From NCBI GenBank assembly GCA_003518755.1, contig DOYA01000009.1:1-12479 (forward strand): 12,479 bases of DNA, read 5' to 3'. Source of the DNA: Clostridiales bacterium. GTDB lineage: Bacteria > Bacillota > Clostridia > TANB77 > CAG-508. This document shows positions 6,249 through 12,479 of this stretch, piece by piece (the first letter of the stretch is position 1; every line of letters begins with the position of its first letter). The notes under the pieces were generated by a model, which made no database searches, was not told where the DNA came from, and saw only the letters and a list, made by a program, of their open reading frames with translations. The position numbers were made by a program, and so were the translations under genes.

Positions 6249-7541
6249 ATGTTAAAGAAAAAGAATATTTATATTATTCCAATTTTAAGTTTTGCATTAG
6301 TAATTTTAGTTAGTTTTATAATGCTACTAATGCCATTTTCAAGAAATAGTAATGTTACAGATTTAGATGCATTTTTTACAGCAGTATCTGCAACATGTGT
6401 AAATGGATTATCAACTGTTAATCTGGCAACTGATTATACTTTTATTGGTCAAATTATAATTGCAATTACTACAGAAATTGGAGCAATAGGTTTTATAACA
6501 TTTATATCATTTATATTAAGTTTTATGAATAAAAAGATGAGCATAACAGAATCAATTTTATTATCAAAATCAATAAATAATAATGATGAAAGCAAATTAA
6601 AACAAAGGTTAAAAGAGGTTATCAAATATACTCTAATTATAGAATTAATAGGTAGTGTTTTTTTAGCTTTTGAATTTGTGCCAAAATATGGATTTAATCA
6701 AGGTATTTGGTATAGTATTTTTCATTCAATAACAGCTTTTTGTAATGCAGGGTTTGATTTATTTGGTACATCAAGTTTTATACCTTTTAAAAATGATATT
6801 TATATTAATATTGTAGTTATAAGTTTAATGATTTTAGGTGGAATTGGATTTTTCGTTATTGAAGATTTGATTAAATGCTTTAAAAAGAAAAGCATTTTGC
6901 ATATGGAGTTTCATACAAAGATAATTTTAACTTCAACATTATTAATATATACATTATCTGTAATATTAATAAAAATTGCAGAACCTAGTTTAAGTATTCT
7001 TCAAACTTTATTTACAGCAGCAACATGTAGAACAACAGGATTTTCAACAGTAAACCTTGGGGAAACTTCATCAATGTTAAAACTTATCTTATCAATACTT
7101 ATGATGATAGGTGGAGCACCAGGTTCAACTTCTGGAGGTATAAGAATTACTTCAATTGCAGTTGTTATACTTATAATGAAATCAGTTTTTGAAAACCAAA
7201 AAGATGTAATTTGTTTTTATAAAAAGATTGATGATAATACAATCAAACAAGCAATTACTAATATTTTCCTGAGTATTACTATAGTATTTATAGGGATATT
7301 ATTATTTGCCAGAATACAAGATATTAGCTTAGTAGACAATATATTTATGTGTGTATCAAGCTTTTCTGCAACAGGGTTAAATGTATTTAGCCCAAGTATT
7401 CTAAATACAATTGCCAAATTTATTCTTATGACATTAATGTTTATTGGGCGAGTTGGACCAATTTCAATTGTGTCGGTGTTTATACTTAATAAAACTGAGA
7501 ATAAAAACGTAGAATATGTATCAGGGAAGTTGATATTGTGA
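6249..7541 (+). CDS. ktrB: KtrB/TrkH-family potassium (or sodium-coupled potassium) uptake channel subunit
   Basis: This 430-residue integral membrane protein has the four pseudo-repeated membrane-pore-membrane units of the TrkH/KtrB superfamily. The selectivity-filter loops are visible in order: SATCVNGLS (48-55), FCNAGFD (164-170), TCRTTGFS (259-266) and FSATGLN (372-378), each with the conserved filter glycine. GGAPGSTSGGIRITS (288-302) is the conserved segment next to the intramembrane gating loop of the third repeat. The length fits KtrB, which is shorter than TrkH. It works as a dimer on a cytoplasmic ring of KtrA-type subunits, and the next gene, 19 bases on, encodes such a protein. 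The ATG has only a modest Shine-Dalgarno: GAAG at 6237-6240, or AAGGA at 6230-6234 with long spacing. TrkH- and KtrB-type naming cannot be separated fully by eye. Confidence 0.9.
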   Translation: MLKKKNIYIIPILSFALVILVSFIMLLMPFSRNSNVTDLDAFFTAVSATCVNGLSTVNLATDYTFIGQIIIAITTEIGAIGFITFISFILSFMNKKMSITESILLSKSINNNDESKLKQRLKEVIKYTLIIELIGSVFLAFEFVPKYGFNQGIWYSIFHSITAFCNAGFDLFGTSSFIPFKNDIYINIVVISLMILGGIGFFVIEDLIKCFKKKSILHMEFHTKIILTSTLLIYTLSVILIKIAEPSLSILQTLFTAATCRTTGFSTVNLGETSSMLKLILSILMMIGGAPGSTSGGIRITSIAVVILIMKSVFENQKDVICFYKKIDDNTIKQAITNIFLSITIVFIGILLFARIQDISLVDNIFMCVSSFSATGLNVFSPSILNTIAKFILMTLMFIGRVGPISIVSVFILNKTENKNVEYVSGKLIL

Positions 7542-7560
7542 AATAAGAAAGGAGAAATTT

Positions 7561-7968
7561 ATGAAAAAACAATGTGTAATTATAGGTTTAGGAATCTATG
7601 GTATGAATGTTGCAAAAAAACTATCTGAAGAAGGAATGGAAGTATTAGCAATAGATAAAAATATGAAATTAGTAGAAAAAGCAAGTAGCTTTGTAACAAA
7701 AGCAATATGTATGGATATAACAAGTATTGATACTTTAGAAGGAATTCCTATGAAAGATTTTGATATAGGAATTGTTGGAGTTGGAGAAGATGTTTCTGTT
7801 AGTATAATAGCTTGTTTAGCATTAAAAGAATCAGGTGTAGAACACATTATTGCAAAAGCAGGAGACAAGCTTCATAAAAAAATATTACAAAAATTAGATG
7901 TAGATGAAATTGTTCTCCCAGAAGAATATATGGGAATAATGACAGCAAAAAATATCTTAGAAAGTTAA
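7561..7968 (+). CDS. ktrA: KtrA/TrkA-type RCK N-domain protein, apparently truncated
   Basis: This 135-residue protein has a Rossmann (RCK_N/TrkA-N) fold. The nucleotide-binding loop is GLGIYGMNVAKKL (8-20), the acidic residue ending strand 2 is VLAIDKN (Asp32), and DFDIGIVGVGEDV plus the C-terminal strand EIVLPEEYMGIMTAKNI are conserved. In KtrA/KtrC proteins this last segment is followed by a linker helix and a c-di-AMP-binding RCK_C domain, giving about 220 residues. Here translation stops right after it, so the second domain is missing. A strong site (AAAGGAG, 7548-7554) precedes the ATG and the gene follows ktrB by 19 bases, as expected for an operon. The stop codon directly abuts an inverted-repeat element at 7969. 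Truncation by that element is the likeliest reading, though a stand-alone single-domain gating subunit cannot be excluded. Confidence 0.82.
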   Translation: MKKQCVIIGLGIYGMNVAKKLSEEGMEVLAIDKNMKLVEKASSFVTKAICMDITSIDTLEGIPMKDFDIGIVGVGEDVSVSIIACLALKESGVEHIIAKAGDKLHKKILQKLDVDEIVLPEEYMGIMTAKNILES

Positions 7969-8164
7969 TTTTTCAATTTGGGACCGGGTCCTTTTTTTAA
8001 AACAATGTAAATAACTAATCCTGTTTAACCGCACATCATTTTTTAAAATCCTATGGTACCCCCTTTAGGGATACCCACCATACGGATTTTAAAAAACGAA
8101 ATGCTGACGCGGATTAGTTATTTATCAATTTATTATTAAAAAAGGACCGTCCCAAAATGAAAAA
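7969..8164. mobile_element. MITE/REP-like imperfect inverted-repeat element, non-coding
   Basis: The 196-base element is an inverted repeat from end to end. The outer arms TTTTTCAATTTGGGAC (7969-7984) and GTCCCAAAATGAAAAA (8149-8164) match at 15 of 16 positions. They continue through GGTCC plus a T-run (7987-7998) facing an A-run plus GGACC (8137-8148). Next, TAAATAACTAATCC (8008-8021) pairs perfectly with GGATTAGTTATTTA (8111-8124). TTTTTTAAAATCC (8039-8051) pairs perfectly with GGATTTTAAAAAA (8084-8096). The middle closes with TATGG/CCATA (8052-8056/8078-8082) and a GGTACCC-type stem. The asymmetric loops 8022-8038 and 8097-8110 are the diverged parts. No open frame of note lies inside and no clear target duplication is seen. 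Non-autonomous elements with GGGAC-GGTCC ends followed by T-runs are, as far as I know, common in Clostridia, but I cannot assign a transposase family. Confidence 0.65.
7981..7998 (+). terminator. terminator-like left end of the inverted-repeat element
   Basis: GGACCGGGTCC (7981-7991) is a small palindrome followed directly by seven T residues (7992-7998), 12 bases after the ktrA stop. It resembles a short intrinsic terminator for the ktrB-ktrA unit. The right end of the element has the mirror-image arrangement for the other strand. The stem is only four to five GC-rich pairs, so efficiency is uncertain. Confidence 0.35.
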
Positions 8165-8177
8165 GATAGGAGTTAGT

Positions 8178-8900
8178 ATGCTAAAAAATAAAAAAGTCAT
8201 AATTTTTGACATGGATGGAACTTTAATTGATTCAATAAATATATGGAATCAAGTTGATAAAGAATTAATTAAGAGGTTAGGATGTAAAGAAGATTTAGAC
8301 AGCAAAAGCATTCAAGAACAGAGAGATGAAAAGCTTCGCGAGTTTAGTAAATCAGATAATCCATATATTGATTATTGTCTTTTTCTTGGAAAAAAATATG
8401 GTTCTATTATGACTGGAGAAAATATATTAGATTTAAGATATAAGATCGCACAAAACTATTTGATTAATATTATAGATTATAAACCTAATGCAGAAAATTG
8501 CATAAAAAAATTAAAATCAAAAGGCTTTATTATTGGTATTGCAAGTACAACCAGAAAAAACAATATGCAAATATATATAAATCAAAATCAAAATATAATA
8601 AAAAAAGCAAATTTGAATGAATATTTTTCATCTATATATACCAGAGAAGATGCTAAAGAAATTAAACCAAATCCAGAAATTTATTTTAAAATACTAAAAG
8701 AACAAAATGTTTCAAAAGAGGAGTGCTTAATAATTGAAGATTCCTTAGTTGGAGTAGAAGCGGCTGTAAATGCAGGAATTGAATGCTTAGCAATATATGA
8801 TAAATATTCTGATTCTGATAGAGATAAAATAAATGAGCTTTCAAATTACCAGATAAAAGATTTTTTTGAATTTGAAAAAATAATAGATGCAAATAATTAA
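8178..8900 (+). CDS. HAD-superfamily hydrolase, subfamily IA (beta-phosphoglucomutase/phosphatase-like)
   Basis: This 240-residue protein carries all four HAD motifs. Motif I is FDMDGTLIDS, with nucleophile Asp11 and acid/base Asp13. Motif II is GIASTTRKN (Ser123). Motif III is EIKPNPEIYFKIL (Lys163). Motif IV is IIEDSLVGVEAAVNAG (Glu187, Asp188, magnesium binding). The segment between motifs I and II (about 15-95) is a helical C1 cap, as in phosphoglycolate phosphatase, beta-phosphoglucomutase and small sugar-phosphate phosphatases. The reaction expected is hydrolysis (or transfer) of a phosphoester in the cytoplasm; the substrate cannot be read from sequence. The start at 8178 has AGGAG at 8168-8172. 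An in-frame ATG at 8157 lies inside the right end of the inverted-repeat element and would add seven unconserved residues. Confidence 0.88.
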   Translation: MLKNKKVIIFDMDGTLIDSINIWNQVDKELIKRLGCKEDLDSKSIQEQRDEKLREFSKSDNPYIDYCLFLGKKYGSIMTGENILDLRYKIAQNYLINIIDYKPNAENCIKKLKSKGFIIGIASTTRKNNMQIYINQNQNIIKKANLNEYFSSIYTREDAKEIKPNPEIYFKILKEQNVSKEECLIIEDSLVGVEAAVNAGIECLAIYDKYSDSDRDKINELSNYQIKDFFEFEKIIDANN

Positions 8901-8957
8901 TGAATCTATTATAAAAATACACTGATTAATAAATATAATTATGAAGGAGTGTGTGTT

Positions 8958-9356
8958 ATGAAGGAAATTGATAAAATTGCATTATTATATATGAAAGATG
9001 GAAAAATATTAAGTACATTATCAAAAGGAAAAGATACATATTATTTACCTGGAGGAAAAAGAGAACCAGGAGAAACGGATGAAGAAACTTTAGTAAGAGA
9101 GTGTAGAGAGGAACTATCAATTGATATAAATAAAGATACAATTAAGTATTATGGTACTTTTTCTGCTCAAGCACATGGAAAAGCAGAAGGAGTTTTAGTA
9201 AAAATGACTTGTTATATGGCTGATTTTGATGGAGAACTTAAAGCAAATTCTGAAATTCAAGAAATAAGATGGCTAAATTATTCTGATTTAGATAAAATAT
9301 CCCCAGTAGATAAATTGATTTTTGAAGATTTGCACAAAAATGGATATTTAAAATAA
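8958..9356 (+). CDS. Nudix hydrolase
   Basis: This is a single-domain Nudix protein of 132 residues. The box GKREPGE-x7-RECREELSI runs from Gly33 to Ile55 and has the metal-binding REcrEE glutamates (Glu48, Glu51, Glu52). The usual glycine near the end of the box is serine here (Ser54), a tolerated but less common variation. PGGK before the box and the late segment EIQEIRWLNYSDLDKI are typical of small NTP/NDP-X pyrophosphohydrolases (MutT-like). These split nucleoside diphosphates linked to another group, releasing a mononucleotide; the substrate is undetermined. The ATG at 8958 has AAGGAG at 8944-8949 with 8-base spacing. A GTG three codons earlier overlaps that site and is not favoured. 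A second Nudix gene follows after 29 bases. Confidence 0.88.
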   Translation: MKEIDKIALLYMKDGKILSTLSKGKDTYYLPGGKREPGETDEETLVRECREELSIDINKDTIKYYGTFSAQAHGKAEGVLVKMTCYMADFDGELKANSEIQEIRWLNYSDLDKISPVDKLIFEDLHKNGYLK

Positions 9357-9385
9357 AACAATTTTAATAGATTAAAGGAGTATAA

Positions 9386-9910
9386 ATGGAATACATTGAT
9401 ATAATTGATGAAAACAATAATATAACAGGTATAAAAAAAGAAAAAGAACAAGCTCATAAAGATGGAAATTTTCATAGATCAGTGCATATATGGATTTTAA
9501 ATAATAAATATGAAATATTACTTCAAAAAAGAGGACCTAATCTAAAGTATCCAAATAAATGGGATGTTTCGAGTGCAGGACATGTAAAAGCTGGAGAAAG
9601 TATAATTGAAGCTGCAAAACGAGAAGTGAATGAAGAATTAGGATTAATCGTTGAGGAAAAAGAACTAGAGTTTATAGGAATTAATAAAAGTGAAAAAACT
9701 CATAATAAAGAATTTCAATATATATATTTATATAAAACAGATAAAAAAGAAAATGAATTTGTATTTAATGATGGAGAGGTAATTGCAGTAAGATATTTTT
9801 CATATGAAGAGTTAAAAAAAATAATTCATAATAAAGATGAGAATTTACATTATACAACAAAAGAAGAATATGATTTATTATTTGACTATTTAAAACCATT
9901 GCAATTTTAG
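9386..9910 (+). CDS. Nudix hydrolase, IPP-isomerase-like/YfcD-type
   Basis: This 174-residue protein has a perfect Nudix box, Gly65 to Leu87: GHVKAGE, seven residues, REVNEELGL, with metal ligands Glu80, Glu83 and Glu84. The upstream pattern HRSVHIWILNNKYEILLQKRGP followed by YPNKWDVSSAGH is that of the branch related to isopentenyl-diphosphate isomerase and E. coli YfcD. In true isomerases a catalytic Cys precedes the box; here that stretch is WDVSSAGH without Cys, so hydrolase activity is more likely than isomerase. The substrate is unknown. AAAGGAG (9374-9380) precedes the ATG by 5 bases. It lies 29 bases after the first Nudix gene but shares only the box with it, so the pair is not an obvious recent duplication. 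Confidence 0.88.
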   Translation: MEYIDIIDENNNITGIKKEKEQAHKDGNFHRSVHIWILNNKYEILLQKRGPNLKYPNKWDVSSAGHVKAGESIIEAAKREVNEELGLIVEEKELEFIGINKSEKTHNKEFQYIYLYKTDKKENEFVFNDGEVIAVRYFSYEELKKIIHNKDENLHYTTKEEYDLLFDYLKPLQF

Positions 9911-9927
9911 TATTATTATAGTAAAAT
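9899..9927 (+). promoter_or_regulatory. candidate sigma-A promoter for the ABC transporter gene
   Basis: TTGCAA (9899-9904, 4 of 6) and TAAAAT (9922-9927, 5 of 6) are separated by exactly 17 bases and lie 22 bases before the next start codon. The -35 overlaps the last codons of the second Nudix gene. Read-through from the Nudix genes is equally possible, since no terminator is seen between them. Confidence 0.35.
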
Positions 9928-9949
9928 TAAAGGCACAGAAAGGAGCTTT

Positions 9950-12479
9950 ATGCTACAATTAAAAAATATTACAAAAATTTATAAAAGTGGAGATGAAAAG
10001 GTTGAGGCCTTAAAAGGTATAGATTTAAAATTTAGAGAGTCTGAATTTGTTTCTATTTTAGGGCAAAGTGGATGTGGTAAAACGACACTTTTAAATATAA
10101 TTGGAGGCTTAGACCGTTATACTTCTGGAGATTTGATTATTAATAGTAAATCCACAAAAAAGTTCAAAGATAGAGACTGGGATGCTTATAGAAATTATAA
10201 AGTTGGTTTTATTTTTCAAAATTATAATTTAATAGGCCATCAAACTATTTTATCTAATGTTGAGCTTGCTTTAACAATTGGAGGAATTTCTAGAAAAGAA
10301 AGAAAACAAAGAGCAATTAAAGCATTAGAACAAGTTGGGTTAAAGGATAAAATTCATAAAAAGCCAAATCAATTATCTGGTGGGCAAATGCAAAGAGTGG
10401 CTATAGCAAGAGCTTTAGTAAATGACCCAGATATTATATTAGCTGATGAGCCAACAGGTGCATTAGATACAAAAACTAGTGTACAAATAATGGAAATTTT
10501 AAAAGAAATATCTAAAGAAAAGCTAATTATAATGGTTACCCATAATCCAGATTTAGCTGAAGAGTATTCAAGTAGAATAATTAGAATTTTAGATGGTTTA
10601 ATTACAGAAGATTCCAACCCAATTTCAGATACTGAAGTTGATGAACCAACAAATACAAATAAAATTGGAAGAACATCAATGAAGTTTTGGACAGCTTTAA
10701 GATTAAGCTTAAATAACCTTTTAACAAAAAAAGGTAGAACCATATTAGTTTCATTTGCTGGATCAATTGGAATTATTGGAATTGCACTTGTTCAAGCTGT
10801 ATCAAATGGTTTCCAAAATTATGTTGATTATATCCAAGAAGATACATTAACATCATATCCATTAACTATTATGCAAGAATCTGCTGATGCAACAAGCATG
10901 CTACTTGCAATGACATCTGGAGAGCGTGAAAAAAAAGATTCAAATGAGGTAAAAGAAGAACAATATATTTCTTCAATGCTTTCAAATATTACAACAAACG
11001 ATTTACAGAGTTTTAATAATTATTTAAAAACAAATTATAATGAAATAAGAGATGATATTGCAAATATCTCATATGCATATAGTGTAGAGCCAAATATTTA
11101 TTCAAAAAGAGCAGATGAAAAATTACCTACTAAACTTAACCCAAGTGAACTATTTAGTAACATGCTAGGTGGTGGCAATATAATGGGAATGTCTACTTCA
11201 GTTTATTCTCAAATGCATGCAGATAGAGCATCTTTAGCAGAGTCTTATGATGTTCTTGCAGGTCATTGGCCTGAAAAATATGATGAAATGATAATAGTTC
11301 TTTCAGAGCCAAATAAAATTTCAGATTATTTGATTTATTCTTTAGGTTTAAGAGATTATAAAGAACTAGAAGATATTGTAAAAAAGGTTATGAATGGAGA
11401 AAAAGCAAATGTTCAAAATGAGCCACTTACACTTTCTTATGATGACCTTATGAAAACTGAATTAAAGCTAATTTTTGGCAGTGATATCTATAAATATAAT
11501 GAAAATTATGATATTTATGAAGATATGACAGAAAATGAAGAATATATGAATAATTTATATTCAAATGCAATTAATTTAAAAATAGTTGGAATTGTATCTG
11601 CTAAAGAAGGGGTAAATTCAATGGCACTAAATCCAGGGGTTGCATATACAAGTGATTTAATTGATTATATTATTGATAAAACAAAAGATGCTGATATTGT
11701 AAAAAAACAACTTGAAACAGATGAAATAGATGTTATTTCTGGAAAGAGATTTGATAGTAAAGAAAGTGATAAAGGTTTAAATTTTGCGGATTTAATATCA
11801 GTAGATAGTGAAAAACTACAAAGTGCTTTTAACATAAAAATTGACCAAAATTCTATTCAAAGTGAAACACAAAGCTATATGACAGATATAGCAAATTCAA
11901 TTACAACAGACACTACACCTGCAAGAAATGCATTTAAAGACAATTTAGATTATTTTGCAAATGAAATTATAGGAAATCTTTCAGGAGAAATAAAAGAAGA
12001 GAATATAGATGGAATAGTGGCAGATTATTTAAGTAAATCAGAATCAAAATCTAGATTATTAAAACTAGAAAAAGATTATGTAATTCCAAAAGAAACATTT
12101 GAAACAGCTTATTCTGGACTTTTAAAAGGTTTATTACAAGTATATATTAATGCGTATAAAGCTTCAGCACAAGGAATTGATAATAATTCTTCTGTAGGAG
12201 AAGTACAAAATAATCAAAATATTTCTCAAGAAGAAATACAACAGTATTTAAATGACAAAAATATTTCTCAAGAAGATATACAAAAATATATTGAAAATAT
12301 GCCTGAAGGTAGCAATATAGATTTAAATGTGATTGCTCAAAGTTTAGATTCAAATACAATTACTCAAAATGAATTGCCACCTCAAATTCCAGAAATAATG
12401 GATACATCAGAACTTGAAAAGCAGATTAAGCAAACACTTATATCAACTTATTTGTCAAATTCTGTTGTGGAAGAAACTG
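9950..12479 (+). CDS. ABC transporter, fused ATPase and FtsX/MacB-like permease (runs off the right edge)
   Basis: The first 843 codons are open to the window end. Residues 1-225 form an ABC ATPase of the MacB/LolD/FtsE class: Walker A GQSGCGKT (38-45), Q-loop Gln90, signature LSGGQMQR (142-149), Walker B IILADEP (162-168), D-loop GALD (170-173) and H-loop His198. After a polar linker, WTALRLSLNNLLTKKGRT leads into one membrane helix (about 265-287), the usual first helix of an FtsX-type permease. Residues about 290-843 are hydrophilic with no further helix. That is an unusually large extracytoplasmic domain, with the remaining helices expected beyond the edge. Such transporters move lipoproteins, peptides or antibiotics, or transmit force across the membrane, rather than import solutes; the substrate is unknown. 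AGGAG (9941-9945) precedes the ATG. No adjacent two-component system is visible here. Confidence 0.9.
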   Translation, partial: MLQLKNITKIYKSGDEKVEALKGIDLKFRESEFVSILGQSGCGKTTLLNIIGGLDRYTSGDLIINSKSTKKFKDRDWDAYRNYKVGFIFQNYNLIGHQTILSNVELALTIGGISRKERKQRAIKALEQVGLKDKIHKKPNQLSGGQMQRVAIARALVNDPDIILADEPTGALDTKTSVQIMEILKEISKEKLIIMVTHNPDLAEEYSSRIIRILDGLITEDSNPISDTEVDEPTNTNKIGRTSMKFWTALRLSLNNLLTKKGRTILVSFAGSIGIIGIALVQAVSNGFQNYVDYIQEDTLTSYPLTIMQESADATSMLLAMTSGEREKKDSNEVKEEQYISSMLSNITTNDLQSFNNYLKTNYNEIRDDIANISYAYSVEPNIYSKRADEKLPTKLNPSELFSNMLGGGNIMGMSTSVYSQMHADRASLAESYDVLAGHWPEKYDEMIIVLSEPNKISDYLIYSLGLRDYKELEDIVKKVMNGEKANVQNEPLTLSYDDLMKTELKLIFGSDIYKYNENYDIYEDMTENEEYMNNLYSNAINLKIVGIVSAKEGVNSMALNPGVAYTSDLIDYIIDKTKDADIVKKQLETDEIDVISGKRFDSKESDKGLNFADLISVDSEKLQSAFNIKIDQNSIQSETQSYMTDIANSITTDTTPARNAFKDNLDYFANEIIGNLSGEIKEENIDGIVADYLSKSESKSRLLKLEKDYVIPKETFETAYSGLLKGLLQVYINAYKASAQGIDNNSSVGEVQNNQNISQEEIQQYLNDKNISQEDIQKYIENMPEGSNIDLNVIAQSLDSNTITQNELPPQIPEIMDTSELEKQIKQTLISTYLSNSVVEET
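12218..12301 (+). repeat. 14-residue tandem repeat in the transporter ectodomain
   Basis: Two in-frame 42-base units encode NISQEEIQQYLNDK (12218-12259) and NISQEDIQKYIENM (12260-12301). They are close to identical in their first half at DNA level (AATATTTCTCAAGAAGA) and diverge later, so this is an internal duplication. It falls in a Gln/Asn-rich, probably flexible stretch of the extracytoplasmic domain. Confidence 0.6.

Noticed and set aside
8157..8177. Earlier ATG for the HAD gene at 8157
   Set aside because: It is inside the right arm of the inverted-repeat element, although an AAGGA lies 10 bases before it; the ATG at 8178 has a better site and gives the usual short lead into FDMDGT.
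8949..8957. GTG start three codons upstream for the first Nudix gene
   Set aside because: The GTG overlaps the AAGGAG site that correctly serves the ATG at 8958.
1..12479. CRISPR array, prophage, toxin-antitoxin or defence system
   Set aside because: No regularly spaced repeats and no recognisable genes of those systems are present in any frame.

Overview
The window is a strongly AT-rich, densely packed stretch of bacterial chromosome with every recognisable gene on the + strand. The ribosome-binding sites are strong (AGGAGG-like), codons are A/T-ending, and the gene families (DnaE with a PHP domain, KtrA/KtrB-type potassium uptake, bacterial PH-domain protein, fused ABC ATPase/FtsX permease) are those of a low-GC Firmicute, most likely a Clostridia lineage. 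TGA is used as a stop. The species cannot be named from the sequence.

Layout. Positions 1-328 have no gene but hold a run of nested inverted repeats (about 93-263) that looks like a folded RNA or leader. Next come trxA (thioredoxin) and, 28 bases later, miaB (tRNA methylthiotransferase). A small bacterial PH-domain protein follows a hairpin, and then there is a good intrinsic terminator. The DNA polymerase III alpha gene dnaE (2610-6139) is recognisable along its whole length but is broken in this sequence by two reading-frame shifts, near 4137 and near 6031. Together they separate the catalytic aspartates and displace the last 35 or so residues. Next is a potassium-uptake pair: a full-length KtrB/TrkH channel subunit, and a KtrA/TrkA-type nucleotide-binding subunit that stops after its N-terminal domain.

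Directly after the KtrA-type stop codon lies a 196-base imperfect inverted repeat (7969-8164) that folds nearly end to end. It is best read as a MITE/REP-like non-coding element. Beyond it are a HAD-family phosphatase, two adjacent Nudix hydrolases, and the first 843 codons of a large ABC transporter with ATPase and FtsX-like permease in one chain, which runs off the right edge.

How the genes fit together. trxA-miaB look co-transcribed, and ktrB with the ktrA fragment form a two-subunit transporter operon. The HAD and two Nudix genes form a small cluster of phosphate/nucleotide 'housecleaning' type hydrolases with unassigned substrates. The notable items are the doubly frameshifted dnaE, the inverted-repeat element abutting a truncated ktrA, and the unidentified structured region at the left edge. 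I found no convincing new multi-gene system. There are no tRNA, rRNA, CRISPR or phage genes that I can support.
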